64,000 nt of DNA from an uncultured Azospirillum sp. (GTDB taxonomy: Bacteria; Pseudomonadota; Alphaproteobacteria; RF32; CAG-239), in NCBI GenBank assembly GCA_900538765.1, contig UQAB01000006.1, forward strand, positions 1-64,000. Direction: 5' to 3'. The translations under genes and the position numbers were made by a program. Below are positions 51,849 through 60,326 of the stretch, one piece after another; the first letter of the stretch is position 1, and every line of letters starts with the position of its first letter. The notes below the pieces were generated by a model. The model was not told the origin of the DNA. It saw nothing but the letters and a program-made list of their open reading frames with translations, and did not search any database.

Positions 51849-53776
51849 GGGTCATTCACCTTTGTTTGTTGCATTTGTATAAAACGCGCCGGTTTCTTTT
51901 TAGGCTTAGCTTCTGGCGTAGTCGGAATCAGAGCCTCTAACTCTTGCCAACCTTTCTCGCTCATTCGGTCTAAACCGTAAATAGCCGCGCCGGCACGGGC
52001 GTAAACTCGGCAATCCAACGCTTCGTTGCGCCGTAACGGATCTTTCTCCCAGACAGATTTCGGATAGCCATTGCTGATTTTGATAACTTGTCGTTCCGAA
52101 GTCAGTTGTTTAAAATACTCCTCGGCATACTGCGGAAAGTGGCATTGCCCAAAAATGGACGCATCCTCGCCGACACGCTCCATTTTTAACCACCGATATA
52201 GTTCGGTCTTAATCACGGGACCAGAAACATTCCACACCTTTAAGCCTTTCTTTTTCGTGTCAGCTTTGGATGTAGAAAGGAGCATCGCCGTGTCTCGGCT
52301 TTGCCCTTTAATCGCCACCACCGTGCGCGGTTGGCTCGCTTTTGCACCGCCACCGCCCCAAACCGCTTGGCTAAACTGCCGCACAAACGAATAAACATCT
52401 TGTGTCGCATAGCCTGAGTCCACGCACATCACCCGTATCGGCAGCGTGATGCCGCTTTCATGCGGATAATCCCGATTAAGCACGTTTTCCAATTGTTTCC
52501 ACACTTCGGGTTTGGCGGTGTCGCCATCAAGCACGAAATATTCCACCGACCAACTTTGTTTATTGCGTCCCCAAGCCGCAACCTCGCACTCAATGCGGTC
52601 TTTCTGAATGTCCACGCCAGCGGTTAAGAATAATCCGCCCATCGGAATTGTACCGATTGGATAAGTCTCGCGTTTTTCATACAGGCGTTGCCATTCAGGG
52701 GCATCACTCTCTGCCTCGTACGTTTCACCAAGAATAGTGTTGCGAAACCCTTGCGTTAAACTCGGGTTCGTTTTGGTTTTCTCAAAAATATCAACGCACT
52801 CTTTCCATGAGAGCCACCCCACAGGGGAGTAAAGCGAGGAAAGATGGTATCCCGCCGTCAAGCCATCGCTTGGCGCGGTCGCTTGCCAATGACCGTTCGC
52901 CAACATCTGTGTTTTGTAATGTTCACCAATCAGTTTGCCGCAATGAACGCACTCGTACTGGGCTTTGCCGTCTTCGGCACGGATTTGCGCCCATTCCAAT
53001 TTTTGAAACCCACCGCAATAAGGGCACGGCACAAAATAATACCGCTTGTCGGAGTTCTCAAACTCACGTTCAATGTTTGACAAGCCTTTAATAGTCGGCG
53101 TGGAAACCAAAAATATCTTCTTGCGCTTGCTAAACGTTGCCGTGCGCCGTTCCGCCAGCAATATCGGATCACCTTCGCCGTCAATATCCTGCGGATAACC
53201 ATCAATCTCGTCCATAAACAAATAACGCGCAGGCATGGAACGCAATCCCACCGCCGAGTTTGCGCCGGTCATCACCAAAACGCCGCCCTGAAAGTCTTTG
53301 GAAAGGATAGTATTGCCTTTGTCCCTTGCTCGTGGAGAGCTGACAATACCTTTTAACGCCGGACAATCCTCAATCAGCGGATCTATACGCTGGCGCGAAT
53401 TACGTTTAGCCATTTCCACCGTGGGCGATACCGCCATAATCGGACCAGGTGCTTTATGCATAATGTAACCGAGCCAGTTGTTGCCGCACTCGGTGCCGCC
53501 AATTTGTGCGCCTTTCATAAAGACAACCTTTTGAATTGGGCTTTTAGGCGATAGATTATCCATAATCTCCCGCAAATAAGGCGTGCGAGCTGTCCGCCAT
53601 CGCCCTGGTTCGGAAGCGGATTTTGAAGACAACACCCGATACTCGTCCGCCCAGTCGGAAACCGACATGTAGCTGTCCGGTTCAACGCCCCGAAAGAACT
53701 CATCCTCAATATAGCTTGCCACCTCAAAGTTCTCGGTCAAGGAGGTCTCTGCTTTCGGATAGAAGTTTTCGGACAT
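51839..53776 (-). CDS. Terminase large subunit, GpA family
   Basis: Packaging ATPase and nuclease. The ~645-residue product contains a P-loop-like VVFMKGAQIGGTECGNN, Walker B ARYLFMDEIDGYPQDIDGEGDP, a zinc finger CPYC...CVHCG, and nuclease-domain residues in VSVEYFVLDGDTAKPEVW and VMCVDSGYATQDVY. The start is MSENFYP (53776); three codons upstream are also open. It overlaps the small subunit gene by about 50 nt. Confidence 0.95.
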   Translation of the reverse strand: MSENFYPKAETSLTENFEVASYIEDEFFRGVEPDSYMSVSDWADEYRVLSSKSASEPGRWRTARTPYLREIMDNLSPKSPIQKVVFMKGAQIGGTECGNNWLGYIMHKAPGPIMAVSPTVEMAKRNSRQRIDPLIEDCPALKGIVSSPRARDKGNTILSKDFQGGVLVMTGANSAVGLRSMPARYLFMDEIDGYPQDIDGEGDPILLAERRTATFSKRKKIFLVSTPTIKGLSNIEREFENSDKRYYFVPCPYCGGFQKLEWAQIRAEDGKAQYECVHCGKLIGEHYKTQMLANGHWQATAPSDGLTAGYHLSSLYSPVGWLSWKECVDIFEKTKTNPSLTQGFRNTILGETYEAESDAPEWQRLYEKRETYPIGTIPMGGLFLTAGVDIQKDRIECEVAAWGRNKQSWSVEYFVLDGDTAKPEVWKQLENVLNRDYPHESGITLPIRVMCVDSGYATQDVYSFVRQFSQAVWGGGGAKASQPRTVVAIKGQSRDTAMLLSTSKADTKKKGLKVWNVSGPVIKTELYRWLKMERVGEDASIFGQCHFPQYAEEYFKQLTSERQVIKISNGYPKSVWEKDPLRRNEALDCRVYARAGAAIYGLDRMSEKGWQELEALIPTTPEAKPKKKPARFIQMQQTKVNDPWL

Positions 53777-54233
53777 ATTCATCAAGCACCGTTATTGTTT
53801 TGTGTTCATCGGTCTCCAATTCCGCCGCAATCAAAGCACCATAGCGTGTCGGAAACGAAATAAACAAATCCCGTAGCGAGCGGCCGAGGTTAAAAGCGTG
53901 CGTTCCTGCCTTTTTGCGGTCAATTGTTTCTCCTGTTATCATTTTGAGTTTGGCTTTAGCAAGCATCGCCCGATAATAAATATCTGCGGTTTTGGCTTGC
54001 TGAAAACTGGACATTCCGGCTTTTGGAGTTTCGGTTGCTCCCTCAAAAAGCGGATCAGCTTTGCGGCTTTTGGCGGGATCGGTGTTCATAAACCATTCTT
54101 TGTTGGCCTCGTCAACGTCAATCTTGCCATCCGCCGTTTTATGGATACGTCCCGAACTAATCGCTGTTTGCACCGCGTTCAGCCGCACACCACGCATTCT
54201 GGCATATTCCCTGAGTGATACTTTTTGCCCCAT
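53724..54233 (-). CDS. Terminase small subunit (Nu1-like)
   Basis: The 169-residue product has an N-terminal winged helix-turn-helix (VSLREYARMRGVRLNAVQTAISSGRI) followed by DEANKEWFMNTDPAK and a helical oligomerisation part, as in Nu1-type DNA-recognition subunits. It immediately precedes the GpA-type large subunit. The packaging site should be close upstream, but cargo has been placed there. Confidence 0.87.
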   Translation of the reverse strand: MGQKVSLREYARMRGVRLNAVQTAISSGRIHKTADGKIDVDEANKEWFMNTDPAKSRKADPLFEGATETPKAGMSSFQQAKTADIYYRAMLAKAKLKMITGETIDRKKAGTHAFNLGRSLRDLFISFPTRYGALIAAELETDEHKTITVLDEYVRKLLSESRDLLDREL

Positions 54234-54245
54234 GTTTTGTTTCTG

Positions 54246-54276
54246 TAAAAGTAAAGGCCCAGATAATTCTGAGCCT
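54246..54276 (-). terminator. Terminator after DUF262-HNH cargo
   Basis: AGGCTCAGA and TCTGGGCCT form a nine-pair stem (one G-T) with a four-base loop and a short T-rich tail on the minus strand, eight nt after the stop codon of the DUF262 gene. Confidence 0.72.
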
Positions 54277-54283
54277 CTTTAGA

Positions 54284-55603
54284 TTATTCTTTTCTTTTTC
54301 GTGCATTATTACAATATCGATGTGTTAATCGTGCATTTTCTGGAATTGTTTTTCCTCCCTGCCAATATTGTTCTATATGATCCACCGCTGCATCATCAAT
54401 ATGTTCAATTCTATTACCACAAATTTCGCATGTAGGATTATTGTCGAATAGATATTGTTTAAATTCTAATGTAAAGCAACGAGGTTGCTTTGATGTAGTA
54501 TTCAAAACATCTTTAATAAGTCTTTCAACAACTTCGCAACGATATTGTAACATGTCTTTTGAACTTGTACTTCTGGATATAGATTCAATAAATTTCTCAT
54601 CTGAAGTCATGAGACCTATAATGGCCTCTCTTATTAAATCTTTTGTATTCATAACCATATTTATATCTTTATCTCTAAAGGCAAACATGAGGGCATCATA
54701 TAAAGATACATTAAATTTTTTATTTTCCCAATATCCTGAATTATTAACATCTGTACCTGCATAGTAACGTTTAAATGCTTTATCAGCAAAAAGAGAATCT
54801 ATGATTTTTAATGAATTATGGAAAGCATTTAATAATTTCTCAGCATCATCTTTAGATATTTTTTGATACTTTTTAGCATCCTTGTTTAAAAATGTTTTAA
54901 TAGGAGCTTCATAGTTTAAGTAAGTGGCATGATATAAGGCTGAAAATCTTAATACTAGTTCCACATCTTTCATTCTTTTATCTGCTGTTTTAATACCTAT
55001 TAACTTTCTAAAAGTCGTATTTTCAGCCATTTTCTTTAAAAGTTCTATATAATTACCTCGATATATACAGTTTCTCAATTCCATGTCATTTAATGGAACA
55101 GACCCAGTATTCAATCTTTCAAAAATAGCAAACTTTAGGTCTTCATCACTATCTTTTCTAAATGTAATTGTACGAATAGATCCATTCTCTATGGTTTTCA
55201 TTTTATCATCAGGTAATTCTTTAAATAATTTTTTATTTAATTCAGGAAATGATTGAATACCAATCAACTTAAATTCATTTTCCATAAATAGCTTTACTGC
55301 AGTAAGACGCTGTTGCCCATCTATAACCACTTCTTTACCATTAGCTTCTTCTGCTAAATAAATTGTAGGCAATGGTATACCTAAAAGAATAGACTCTATT
55401 AATTTACTAGCTTTATGATTATCCCAAACATATCCTCTTTGAAAATCTGGCTGTAGATTTATAGTACCATTATTAATTCTTCTAACTAATGTAAAGAAAT
55501 CAGGATCTGCTATATTTGTGTTAATATTACTTGACAGAAAAGTTTCGGTTGCTTCTTCAGTCTCTGTATCATCAAAATAAATTTCATCTAACTCTTCTGC
55601 CAT
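54284..55603 (-). CDS. DUF262 and HNH endonuclease protein, cargo
   Basis: The N-terminal DUF262 (ParB-like) domain shows LQPDFQRGYVW, LPTIYLAEE and VIDGQQRLTAVKLF, with the DGQQR nucleotide-hydrolysis motif near residues 95-99. The C-terminus has CEICGNRI, DHIEQYWQGGKT and NARLTHRYCN, a zinc-bound HNH nuclease. The order DUF262 then HNH resembles GmrS/GmrD-like and SspE-like anti-phage proteins that attack modified DNA. AT-rich, with its own terminator, and located between the methyltransferase block and the terminase. The ATG at 55603 has the better-spaced AAGG; 55612 is alternative. Confidence 0.85.
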   Translation of the reverse strand: MAEELDEIYFDDTETEEATETFLSSNINTNIADPDFFTLVRRINNGTINLQPDFQRGYVWDNHKASKLIESILLGIPLPTIYLAEEANGKEVVIDGQQRLTAVKLFMENEFKLIGIQSFPELNKKLFKELPDDKMKTIENGSIRTITFRKDSDEDLKFAIFERLNTGSVPLNDMELRNCIYRGNYIELLKKMAENTTFRKLIGIKTADKRMKDVELVLRFSALYHATYLNYEAPIKTFLNKDAKKYQKISKDDAEKLLNAFHNSLKIIDSLFADKAFKRYYAGTDVNNSGYWENKKFNVSLYDALMFAFRDKDINMVMNTKDLIREAIIGLMTSDEKFIESISRSTSSKDMLQYRCEVVERLIKDVLNTTSKQPRCFTLEFKQYLFDNNPTCEICGNRIEHIDDAAVDHIEQYWQGGKTIPENARLTHRYCNNARKRKE

Positions 55604-55662
55604 TTGTTTCATCCTTTTTAAATTTCTGTTATAAATAATATCATATAATTATTTTTATTTTA

Positions 55663-55956
55663 TTAACACTCAACTTGACCAAGAGCTATCATTTTAACTG
55701 TGCCATCTTTGATAAAGGTTGCACGCCATTGTTCTAGTCTCTTTTCTTTAAGCTGGCGTTCCATAATGAGGCTATAATAACCTTTGGTATGCTGTCCGGC
55801 CCAAGCAAATTCATCAACATCGTATTCGGCTTTTTTAACCAAAGAGCTGGTATTACACATCAATCCCTCAAAACTCTCTAGTAAAATATCTTTGTCTTTT
55901 GCCTCAATACCTTGCTCTTGTATGTCGATTATAAAAACATCGTTATGTCTTAACAT
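55663..55956 (-). CDS. Small protein of unknown function
   Basis: From the ATG at 55956 (AAGGAGA upstream) the product has 97 residues: MLRHNDVFIIDIQEQGIEAKDKDILLESFEG, a possible beta-strand pair, then basic helices with LKEKRLEQWRATFIKDG. A longer frame from 56031 lacks a ribosome site. No family recognised. It lies just upstream of the DUF262 gene and may belong to the same insertion. Confidence 0.5.
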   Translation of the reverse strand: MLRHNDVFIIDIQEQGIEAKDKDILLESFEGLMCNTSSLVKKAEYDVDEFAWAGQHTKGYYSLIMERQLKEKRLEQWRATFIKDGTVKMIALGQVEC

Positions 55957-56044
55957 TTTGAATCTCCTTATCTTTTTCTCTATAACTACAGTAACGCTCT
56001 TATTGACACACAAGTCCAGCAAATAACGCATTGAAAATCAATAA

Positions 56045-56248
56045 TTATTCGATATTAAACCATTCCGAACAAGTGGCTAACAGGTGGTTATAATCGCTAC
56101 TTGTTGCTTCTTTATAAAAAGCATCTTGTTCTTCTTTGGATAAATTTGCTCGTCTCATGGCTCGTAAACAAAGTCCCAGTAGATTAAAAGCATTTCCATC
56201 TTGGCCAACGAGTTGCACCGTAATTTCAGGATATTTTACATCAGACAT
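56045..56248 (-). CDS. Conserved small phage protein
   Basis: The ATG at 56248 follows AAGGAGAG. The 67-residue product, YPEITVQLVGQDGNAFNLLGLCLRAMRRANLSKEEQDAFYKEA and SDYNHLLATCSEWFNIE, matches a short conserved protein frequently seen on plasmids and phages, function unknown. Confidence 0.7.
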   Translation of the reverse strand: MSDVKYPEITVQLVGQDGNAFNLLGLCLRAMRRANLSKEEQDAFYKEATSSDYNHLLATCSEWFNIE

Positions 56249-56265
56249 TTTTCTCTCCTTTCGCT

Positions 56266-57540
56266 TCATTGTTTATTCAATGAACGCTCTTCTTGGGCTG
56301 GAAGTCCAGTTAATTCTGCTTGATTTTCAAGTAATTGAGCTTTATTTCCGGTATATTCCTCCCAACGCCGCACTATCACATCGCAAAACTTCGGATCTAG
56401 CTCCATTAAACGAGCCTTGCGCCGAGTTTTTTCGGCCGCAATAAGCGTAGAACCAGAACCGCCGAAACCATCCAAAACAATATCCCCGACCTTTGAACTG
56501 TTATTAATAGCTCGTTCCACGAGTTCCACCGGTTTCATAGTGGGGTGGAGGTCGTTGCGGACAGGCTTGTTGTATTCCCAAACGTCCGATTGGTCGCGGT
56601 CGCCGCACCAATAGTGCTTTTTATTATCAGCCCGCCATCCATAGAGGATTGGTTCATATTGCCGTTGATAGTCTGCACGACCGAGTGTAAACGTGTTCTT
56701 TGCCCACATGATAAAGGTCGACCACTTGCCACCGGCGGCGACAAAAGATGAGTAAAGCGTGTGCAACTCGGAAGAACTCATACAGACGTAGGCGGCACCT
56801 TTGTTAAACATCATAAGGTTGGAAAGGCTGTCGGTCAAAAATTGCGCAAATCCATCACCGAGATTGTCATTCATAATTTTGCGTCCGCCCAAGGTTCCGG
56901 CGTGATAGCGAATACTGTCTTTCATCGAGGAACCATAATTGACGTTATAAGGCGGGTCGGTAAAAATCATCGTGGCTATATCATTTTGTATGAGTTTTTT
57001 GACATCATCATAAATAGTCGTATCACCGCAAAGCAAACGATGCTCGCCTAAAACCCAAATATCTCCGGGTTTGGTGACAGCCTCTTCAGGCACTTCCGGT
57101 ACATCGTCATCTTCCGTTTTACCCTCTTGTTCAGGTTCGCCAAAGGCCTCCAATTCCTTAAGCTCATCTTCCGAAAAGCCCAAAATATCGAGATTAAAAT
57201 CCATGTCCTCAAGCTCTTTCATCTCAAGAGCAAGCATTTCTTCATCCCATCCGGCGTTAAGGGCGATTTTGTTATCGGCAATAACTAATGCGCGACGTTG
57301 GATTTCCGTCAGATGTGGCAGACGGACAACCGGAACCTCTTTTAAACCCATACGTTGAGCGGCAAGCAAACGCCCGTGGCCGGCGATAATCACATCATCC
57401 GCTCCGACCAAAATCGGGTTGGTAAAACCAAACTCTTTGATACTGGCAACAATCTGCACCACCTGTTCGTCATTATGCGTCCGCGAATTACGCGCGTAAG
57501 GGATGAGCTTATCAATAGGATAATTCTCTTGAAATTCCAT
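56266..57540 (-). CDS. ParB-like domain fused to DNA methyltransferase
   Basis: The N-terminal ParB-like part (about 1-110: IPYARNSRTHNDEQVVQIVASIKEFGFTNPILV and GHGRLLAAQRMG) precedes a beta-class methyltransferase with TDPPYNVNYG (motif IV), a target-recognition region, and LDGFGGSGSTLIAAEKTRR (motif I). Phages use such enzymes to methylate their DNA, evade restriction or mark packaging. The ATG at 57540 follows GGAG eight nt away; the frame upstream to 57630 is hydrophobic chance coding. Together with MetK three genes upstream, it suggests a phage methylation supply. Confidence 0.92.
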   Translation of the reverse strand: MEFQENYPIDKLIPYARNSRTHNDEQVVQIVASIKEFGFTNPILVGADDVIIAGHGRLLAAQRMGLKEVPVVRLPHLTEIQRRALVIADNKIALNAGWDEEMLALEMKELEDMDFNLDILGFSEDELKELEAFGEPEQEGKTEDDDVPEVPEEAVTKPGDIWVLGEHRLLCGDTTIYDDVKKLIQNDIATMIFTDPPYNVNYGSSMKDSIRYHAGTLGGRKIMNDNLGDGFAQFLTDSLSNLMMFNKGAAYVCMSSSELHTLYSSFVAAGGKWSTFIMWAKNTFTLGRADYQRQYEPILYGWRADNKKHYWCGDRDQSDVWEYNKPVRNDLHPTMKPVELVERAINNSSKVGDIVLDGFGGSGSTLIAAEKTRRKARLMELDPKFCDVIVRRWEEYTGNKAQLLENQAELTGLPAQEERSLNKQ

Positions 57541-57595
57541 AAATTTCTCCATAAAAAAATAAAAATGACCAGCAAAAATAAAAGCCGACCAGAAG

Positions 57596-57645
57596 AGCAA
57601 AAACAAATATCCCCGAAAGCCTTGATACACTTAGCTTTCAGGGAT
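57596..57645 (-). terminator. Terminator after Rex-like pair
   Basis: ATCCCTGAAAGC (minus strand) and GCTTTCGGGGAT form a twelve-pair stem with one G-T pair and a 13-nt loop, followed by ATTTGTTTTTG. It lies between the RexB-like gene and the ParB-methyltransferase. Confidence 0.78.
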
Positions 57646-57732
57646 AATCTGACCAGTAAACAAAAAAGCGTTTCGCTAGAATTGCGCCGCGGCTTGCGTC
57701 CCCGCATACGATCGAAGTCCAGGAAGGACCCT

Positions 57733-58152
57733 TTACTCAGAATATTCTACATATTCTCTGATTATAAAGAATAGTCGGATAACAGAAACAATCAAAATAC
57801 CTAAAAGAAAAAAAGCTACCTTCAACACCCAAAACTGCATAGAAAATAACAGCATAGCTAATAAAACCATTTCAATCAAAAATAAAAAAAATAGAACTGT
57901 TAAAAAACGATTTCTCTTAATTAAATAAGTATGAAGCCGTGTTTGTACAGTCTTCTTTTGTCGGGAAGCATCTATTTTCATTGGCAAAATAACTAAAATA
58001 AAACCAGCTAAAAAAGTGATAATAGTTAATAAATTTCCTATTGCACTAGTCGTGTTTTCTTTATCTGTGAAAAGTTGAGTAAAATATCCGTTCGGAATAA
58101 AAAATATACTCAACAATATTATCCCGACAACTACTGTCAAAAAAAATTTCAT
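57733..58152 (-). CDS. Four-helix membrane protein, RexB-like
   Basis: The 139-residue product has four hydrophobic segments (about 3-20, 40-58, 83-104, 108-130), a basic loop MKIDASRQKKTVQTRLHTY between the second and third, and an acidic end YVEYSE. This matches lambda RexB, a four-helix ion channel of 144 residues, in length, topology and placement of the basic loop. It starts 2 nt after the RexA-like gene. Sequence identity is too low by eye to be sure; it may be another small-membrane effector such as those of two-gene defence systems. Confidence 0.6.
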   Translation of the reverse strand: MKFFLTVVVGIILLSIFFIPNGYFTQLFTDKENTTSAIGNLLTIITFLAGFILVILPMKIDASRQKKTVQTRLHTYLIKRNRFLTVLFFLFLIEMVLLAMLLFSMQFWVLKVAFFLLGILIVSVIRLFFIIREYVEYSE

Positions 58153-58154
58153 TA

Positions 58155-59111
58155 CTACTCCTTTAGAGATGCTAGGTATTCTTTATTTTGCTCTTTAAAT
58201 TTAAGAATTGCAGCATTTATCTGCAAGAGCATTTCATTATAAGATTGCCGTCCTCTGCTAATACAGATATCACGTGCAAGATATAGGGATGAATCTGTAA
58301 TTTTTCCCCCACCATTTTTTAACCGTATCTTAAATTTAATATCATTTCCAAGGTTACTATCAGAACATAAATCAGAAGCCATTACTTTCAATGCTTCATC
58401 TGAATAATTTATCAGTTCATTTTTGTGCTGTTTTTTATCCTTCTGAGGAATAGATGTTCTATTAATGCTAAAACGTGTTTTTAAACCATTACTATAATTA
58501 GCGTCACATAACTTGTCATTAAATCCACAGAGATGCGTTGCAAAATCTCGTATTGCAGACGTTATTCTATTCTCAGCGCGTGCTCGCATATTATCTATGT
58601 ATGCCTGATTATAAAGCAATTCTAAATCTATTCCATTAACGCCATAACGTGCAATTTTTTTTAGTGCCTGTTCATCAGCAATATTAATAAAATCAATACC
58701 TGTAGTAATATTTAAGGCTTTTTGTAAAAAATGTTTAATGTCATATTCACTAAACCGATCAATAGTTGCATAATATATAGTATCATTAGAAAGATTAATA
58801 ATTGCCGCCTGATTAAAATATTCAGAACCATCTGGAGCAGTAATTTCTTCAATTTCTTTTTGTTGATTTATTACCGTAGCAGCTTCTCCTTCTTTAATTA
58901 GGGCAATAAAAAAAGATATTGAATGATCAGGATATTCTGCAATCTTTTTCCCTAAAAGTTTCCTAGAACCACAAATAGAATCAAACAAATCTGACTGCAA
59001 TGGCGTAATTTCGATATAAGGCTTATCTGAAAATAAAGCACTTAACTTTGTGTAAATATTATTTTCCGACGCCTGAATATGTTTACTTGATATTATCATA
59101 TTTTTTCTCAT
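58155..59111 (-). CDS. Soluble protein, RexA-like
   Basis: The 318-residue product has LSALFSDKPYIEITPL early, and NQAAIINLSNDTIYYATIDRFSEYDIKHFLQKAL (split here by eye as strand, turn DTI, strand, helix), which parallels the lambda RexA segment around GDTIGFARTVFG. The C-terminus has IKFKIRLKNGGGKITDSS and a final Lys/Glu helix, again like RexA. The order soluble gene, then 4-helix membrane gene, 2 nt apart and with an own promoter, is the rexAB layout. Start 59111 or the ATG at 59099. I infer an abortive-infection pair; homology is unproven. Confidence 0.6.
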   Translation of the reverse strand: MRKNMIISSKHIQASENNIYTKLSALFSDKPYIEITPLQSDLFDSICGSRKLLGKKIAEYPDHSISFFIALIKEGEAATVINQQKEIEEITAPDGSEYFNQAAIINLSNDTIYYATIDRFSEYDIKHFLQKALNITTGIDFINIADEQALKKIARYGVNGIDLELLYNQAYIDNMRARAENRITSAIRDFATHLCGFNDKLCDANYSNGLKTRFSINRTSIPQKDKKQHKNELINYSDEALKVMASDLCSDSNLGNDIKFKIRLKNGGGKITDSSLYLARDICISRGRQSYNEMLLQINAAILKFKEQNKEYLASLKE

Positions 59112-59122
59112 TAATTATCATA

Positions 59123-59150
59123 TTTATACATCTTACCAATGAGATAACAA
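59123..59150 (-). promoter_or_regulatory. Promoter of the Rex-like pair
   Basis: On the minus strand TTGTTA (59145-59150), 16 bp, TATAAA (59123-59128) lies 12 nt upstream of the first start codon. An own promoter inside the late operon is typical of lysogenic morons. Confidence 0.65.
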
Positions 59151-59175
59151 AAAGAAGAATCAAAGTTAAATAATA

Positions 59176-60186
59176 TCAACAAGAAAATAAACTTTTTAGG
59201 CATAACTCCGCAAACACCGGTTTATTCAGCCCAAGCTCCGCAATAATCTCTGATGGTCTCTTCATAATTTGCAATTTTTGCACATTGCAAATACCATCTT
59301 TAAAAGTTTTGACAACAGCACTCGGCAACTCAAACCGACCAATACATGAGGAAAGATAAACAAAACACTCGTCATTATCAGCAAGGTATTGCACCGCCAG
59401 TTTACGAGCATATAGGTTTAAGGTTACATCGGCCTTACTGCCGTCTTTCGTCCATGGGCTACCGCCACCAATCGGAGCGGATGTGCCATAAAAATCGCAC
59501 GCAAGCTTGCGCCCGGTCACACCACAATCAGCAACGGAAGAATGAGTTTTGAACGTTCCCGTACCGTTGATTATAAGGTTATCAGGCATTGCACCCAACG
59601 TTTTAACGATAAAAAACGTCAGGTTTTCAGGCTCAAGCATTGGGATAGCTACAACAGCAGTCTCAATATGGTCAAAATCATTCAGCGTAATCTGCGTTTT
59701 TATATCCAAACCAAGATTTTTGCTCCCCCTTGCTTTGATATAAAGAGCATTATTAAGCAAGCGGGCAAGATATTGTTCTTTGCTGATTAGCCCGTCACCT
59801 TTGCAGGCATAACCGACAAACACACCCTGATCACCCCAACCGGTTGCAACACCTTGTGTAATTTCTGAAGACTGTTGTCCAATCAGACTAATCACTTTCA
59901 GCCGGCGAACGTCAATCGCATAATTTCCCCAACGGTCGGCGTAAAGCTCATCATAGCCGATTTCACGAAGAGCGTTCTTAACAAACTCTTCCAAATTGGA
60001 TAAGTCCACGTTGCCTTTAATCTCACCACCTAAAACAACGGTGTTGTCTTTAATCATAACCTCAACGGCGTATTTGACTTCCGGATCTTGAGCAATCATT
60101 CGATCCAAAATATAACTTGATATGTAGTCCGCAGTTTTATCGGGATGTCCGAGCGACACCGCCTCAGCAGTCTTTTTCATGTCCAA
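59176..60186 (-). CDS. metK: Phage-encoded S-adenosylmethionine synthetase
   Basis: Makes SAM from methionine and ATP. The 336-residue product has AVSLGHPDKTADYISSYILD, TGWGDQGVFVGYAC, a VTGRKLACDFYGTSAPIGGGSPWTKDGSK ATP-binding region and YLSSCIGRFELP, covering all three MetK domains. It is about 50 residues shorter than typical bacterial MetK, with divergent motifs, so it is a phage-type enzyme and not the housekeeping copy. It stands upstream of a phage methyltransferase. Two hairpins precede it directly, suggesting that its transcription depends on antitermination or read-through. Confidence 0.88.
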   Translation of the reverse strand: MDMKKTAEAVSLGHPDKTADYISSYILDRMIAQDPEVKYAVEVMIKDNTVVLGGEIKGNVDLSNLEEFVKNALREIGYDELYADRWGNYAIDVRRLKVISLIGQQSSEITQGVATGWGDQGVFVGYACKGDGLISKEQYLARLLNNALYIKARGSKNLGLDIKTQITLNDFDHIETAVVAIPMLEPENLTFFIVKTLGAMPDNLIINGTGTFKTHSSVADCGVTGRKLACDFYGTSAPIGGGSPWTKDGSKADVTLNLYARKLAVQYLADNDECFVYLSSCIGRFELPSAVVKTFKDGICNVQKLQIMKRPSEIIAELGLNKPVFAELCLKSLFSC

Positions 60187-60199
60187 TCCTTTCTTGCAT

Positions 60200-60273
60200 A
60201 AAAAAAGCCCGCAGACAGCAATGTCTACGGACGGCCAAAATATAAAAAAGGGATGATTTCATAACTCATCCCT
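60200..60273 (-). terminator. Tandem intrinsic terminators before metK
   Basis: On the minus strand the first hairpin pairs AGGGATGA with TCATCCCT (60249-60273) and ends in TTTTTT; the second pairs CCGTAGACA with TGTCTGCGG (60209-60230) and ends in TTTTTTT right before the metK ribosome site. A TATAAT (60275-60280) directly precedes the first hairpin. Confidence 0.8.
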
Positions 60274-60326
60274 GATTATAGCTAGTTTTATACGGGTATT
60301 TTACGAAAATGTAAATTCCAAATATG

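Noticed and set aside
57390..57707. Minus-strand ORF starting MRGRKPRRN, reminiscent of some small-terminase or HTH starts
   Set aside because: It runs through a terminator hairpin and overlaps the real start of the ParB-methyltransferase in another frame; after 15 residues nothing family-like remains, and a Nu1-like small terminase is already present.
57733..59111. Kiwa (KwaA/KwaB) assignment for the membrane-soluble pair
   Set aside because: Order (soluble first) and the short 139-residue membrane partner fit RexA/RexB better, and I saw no DUF4868 pattern; a profile search would settle it.
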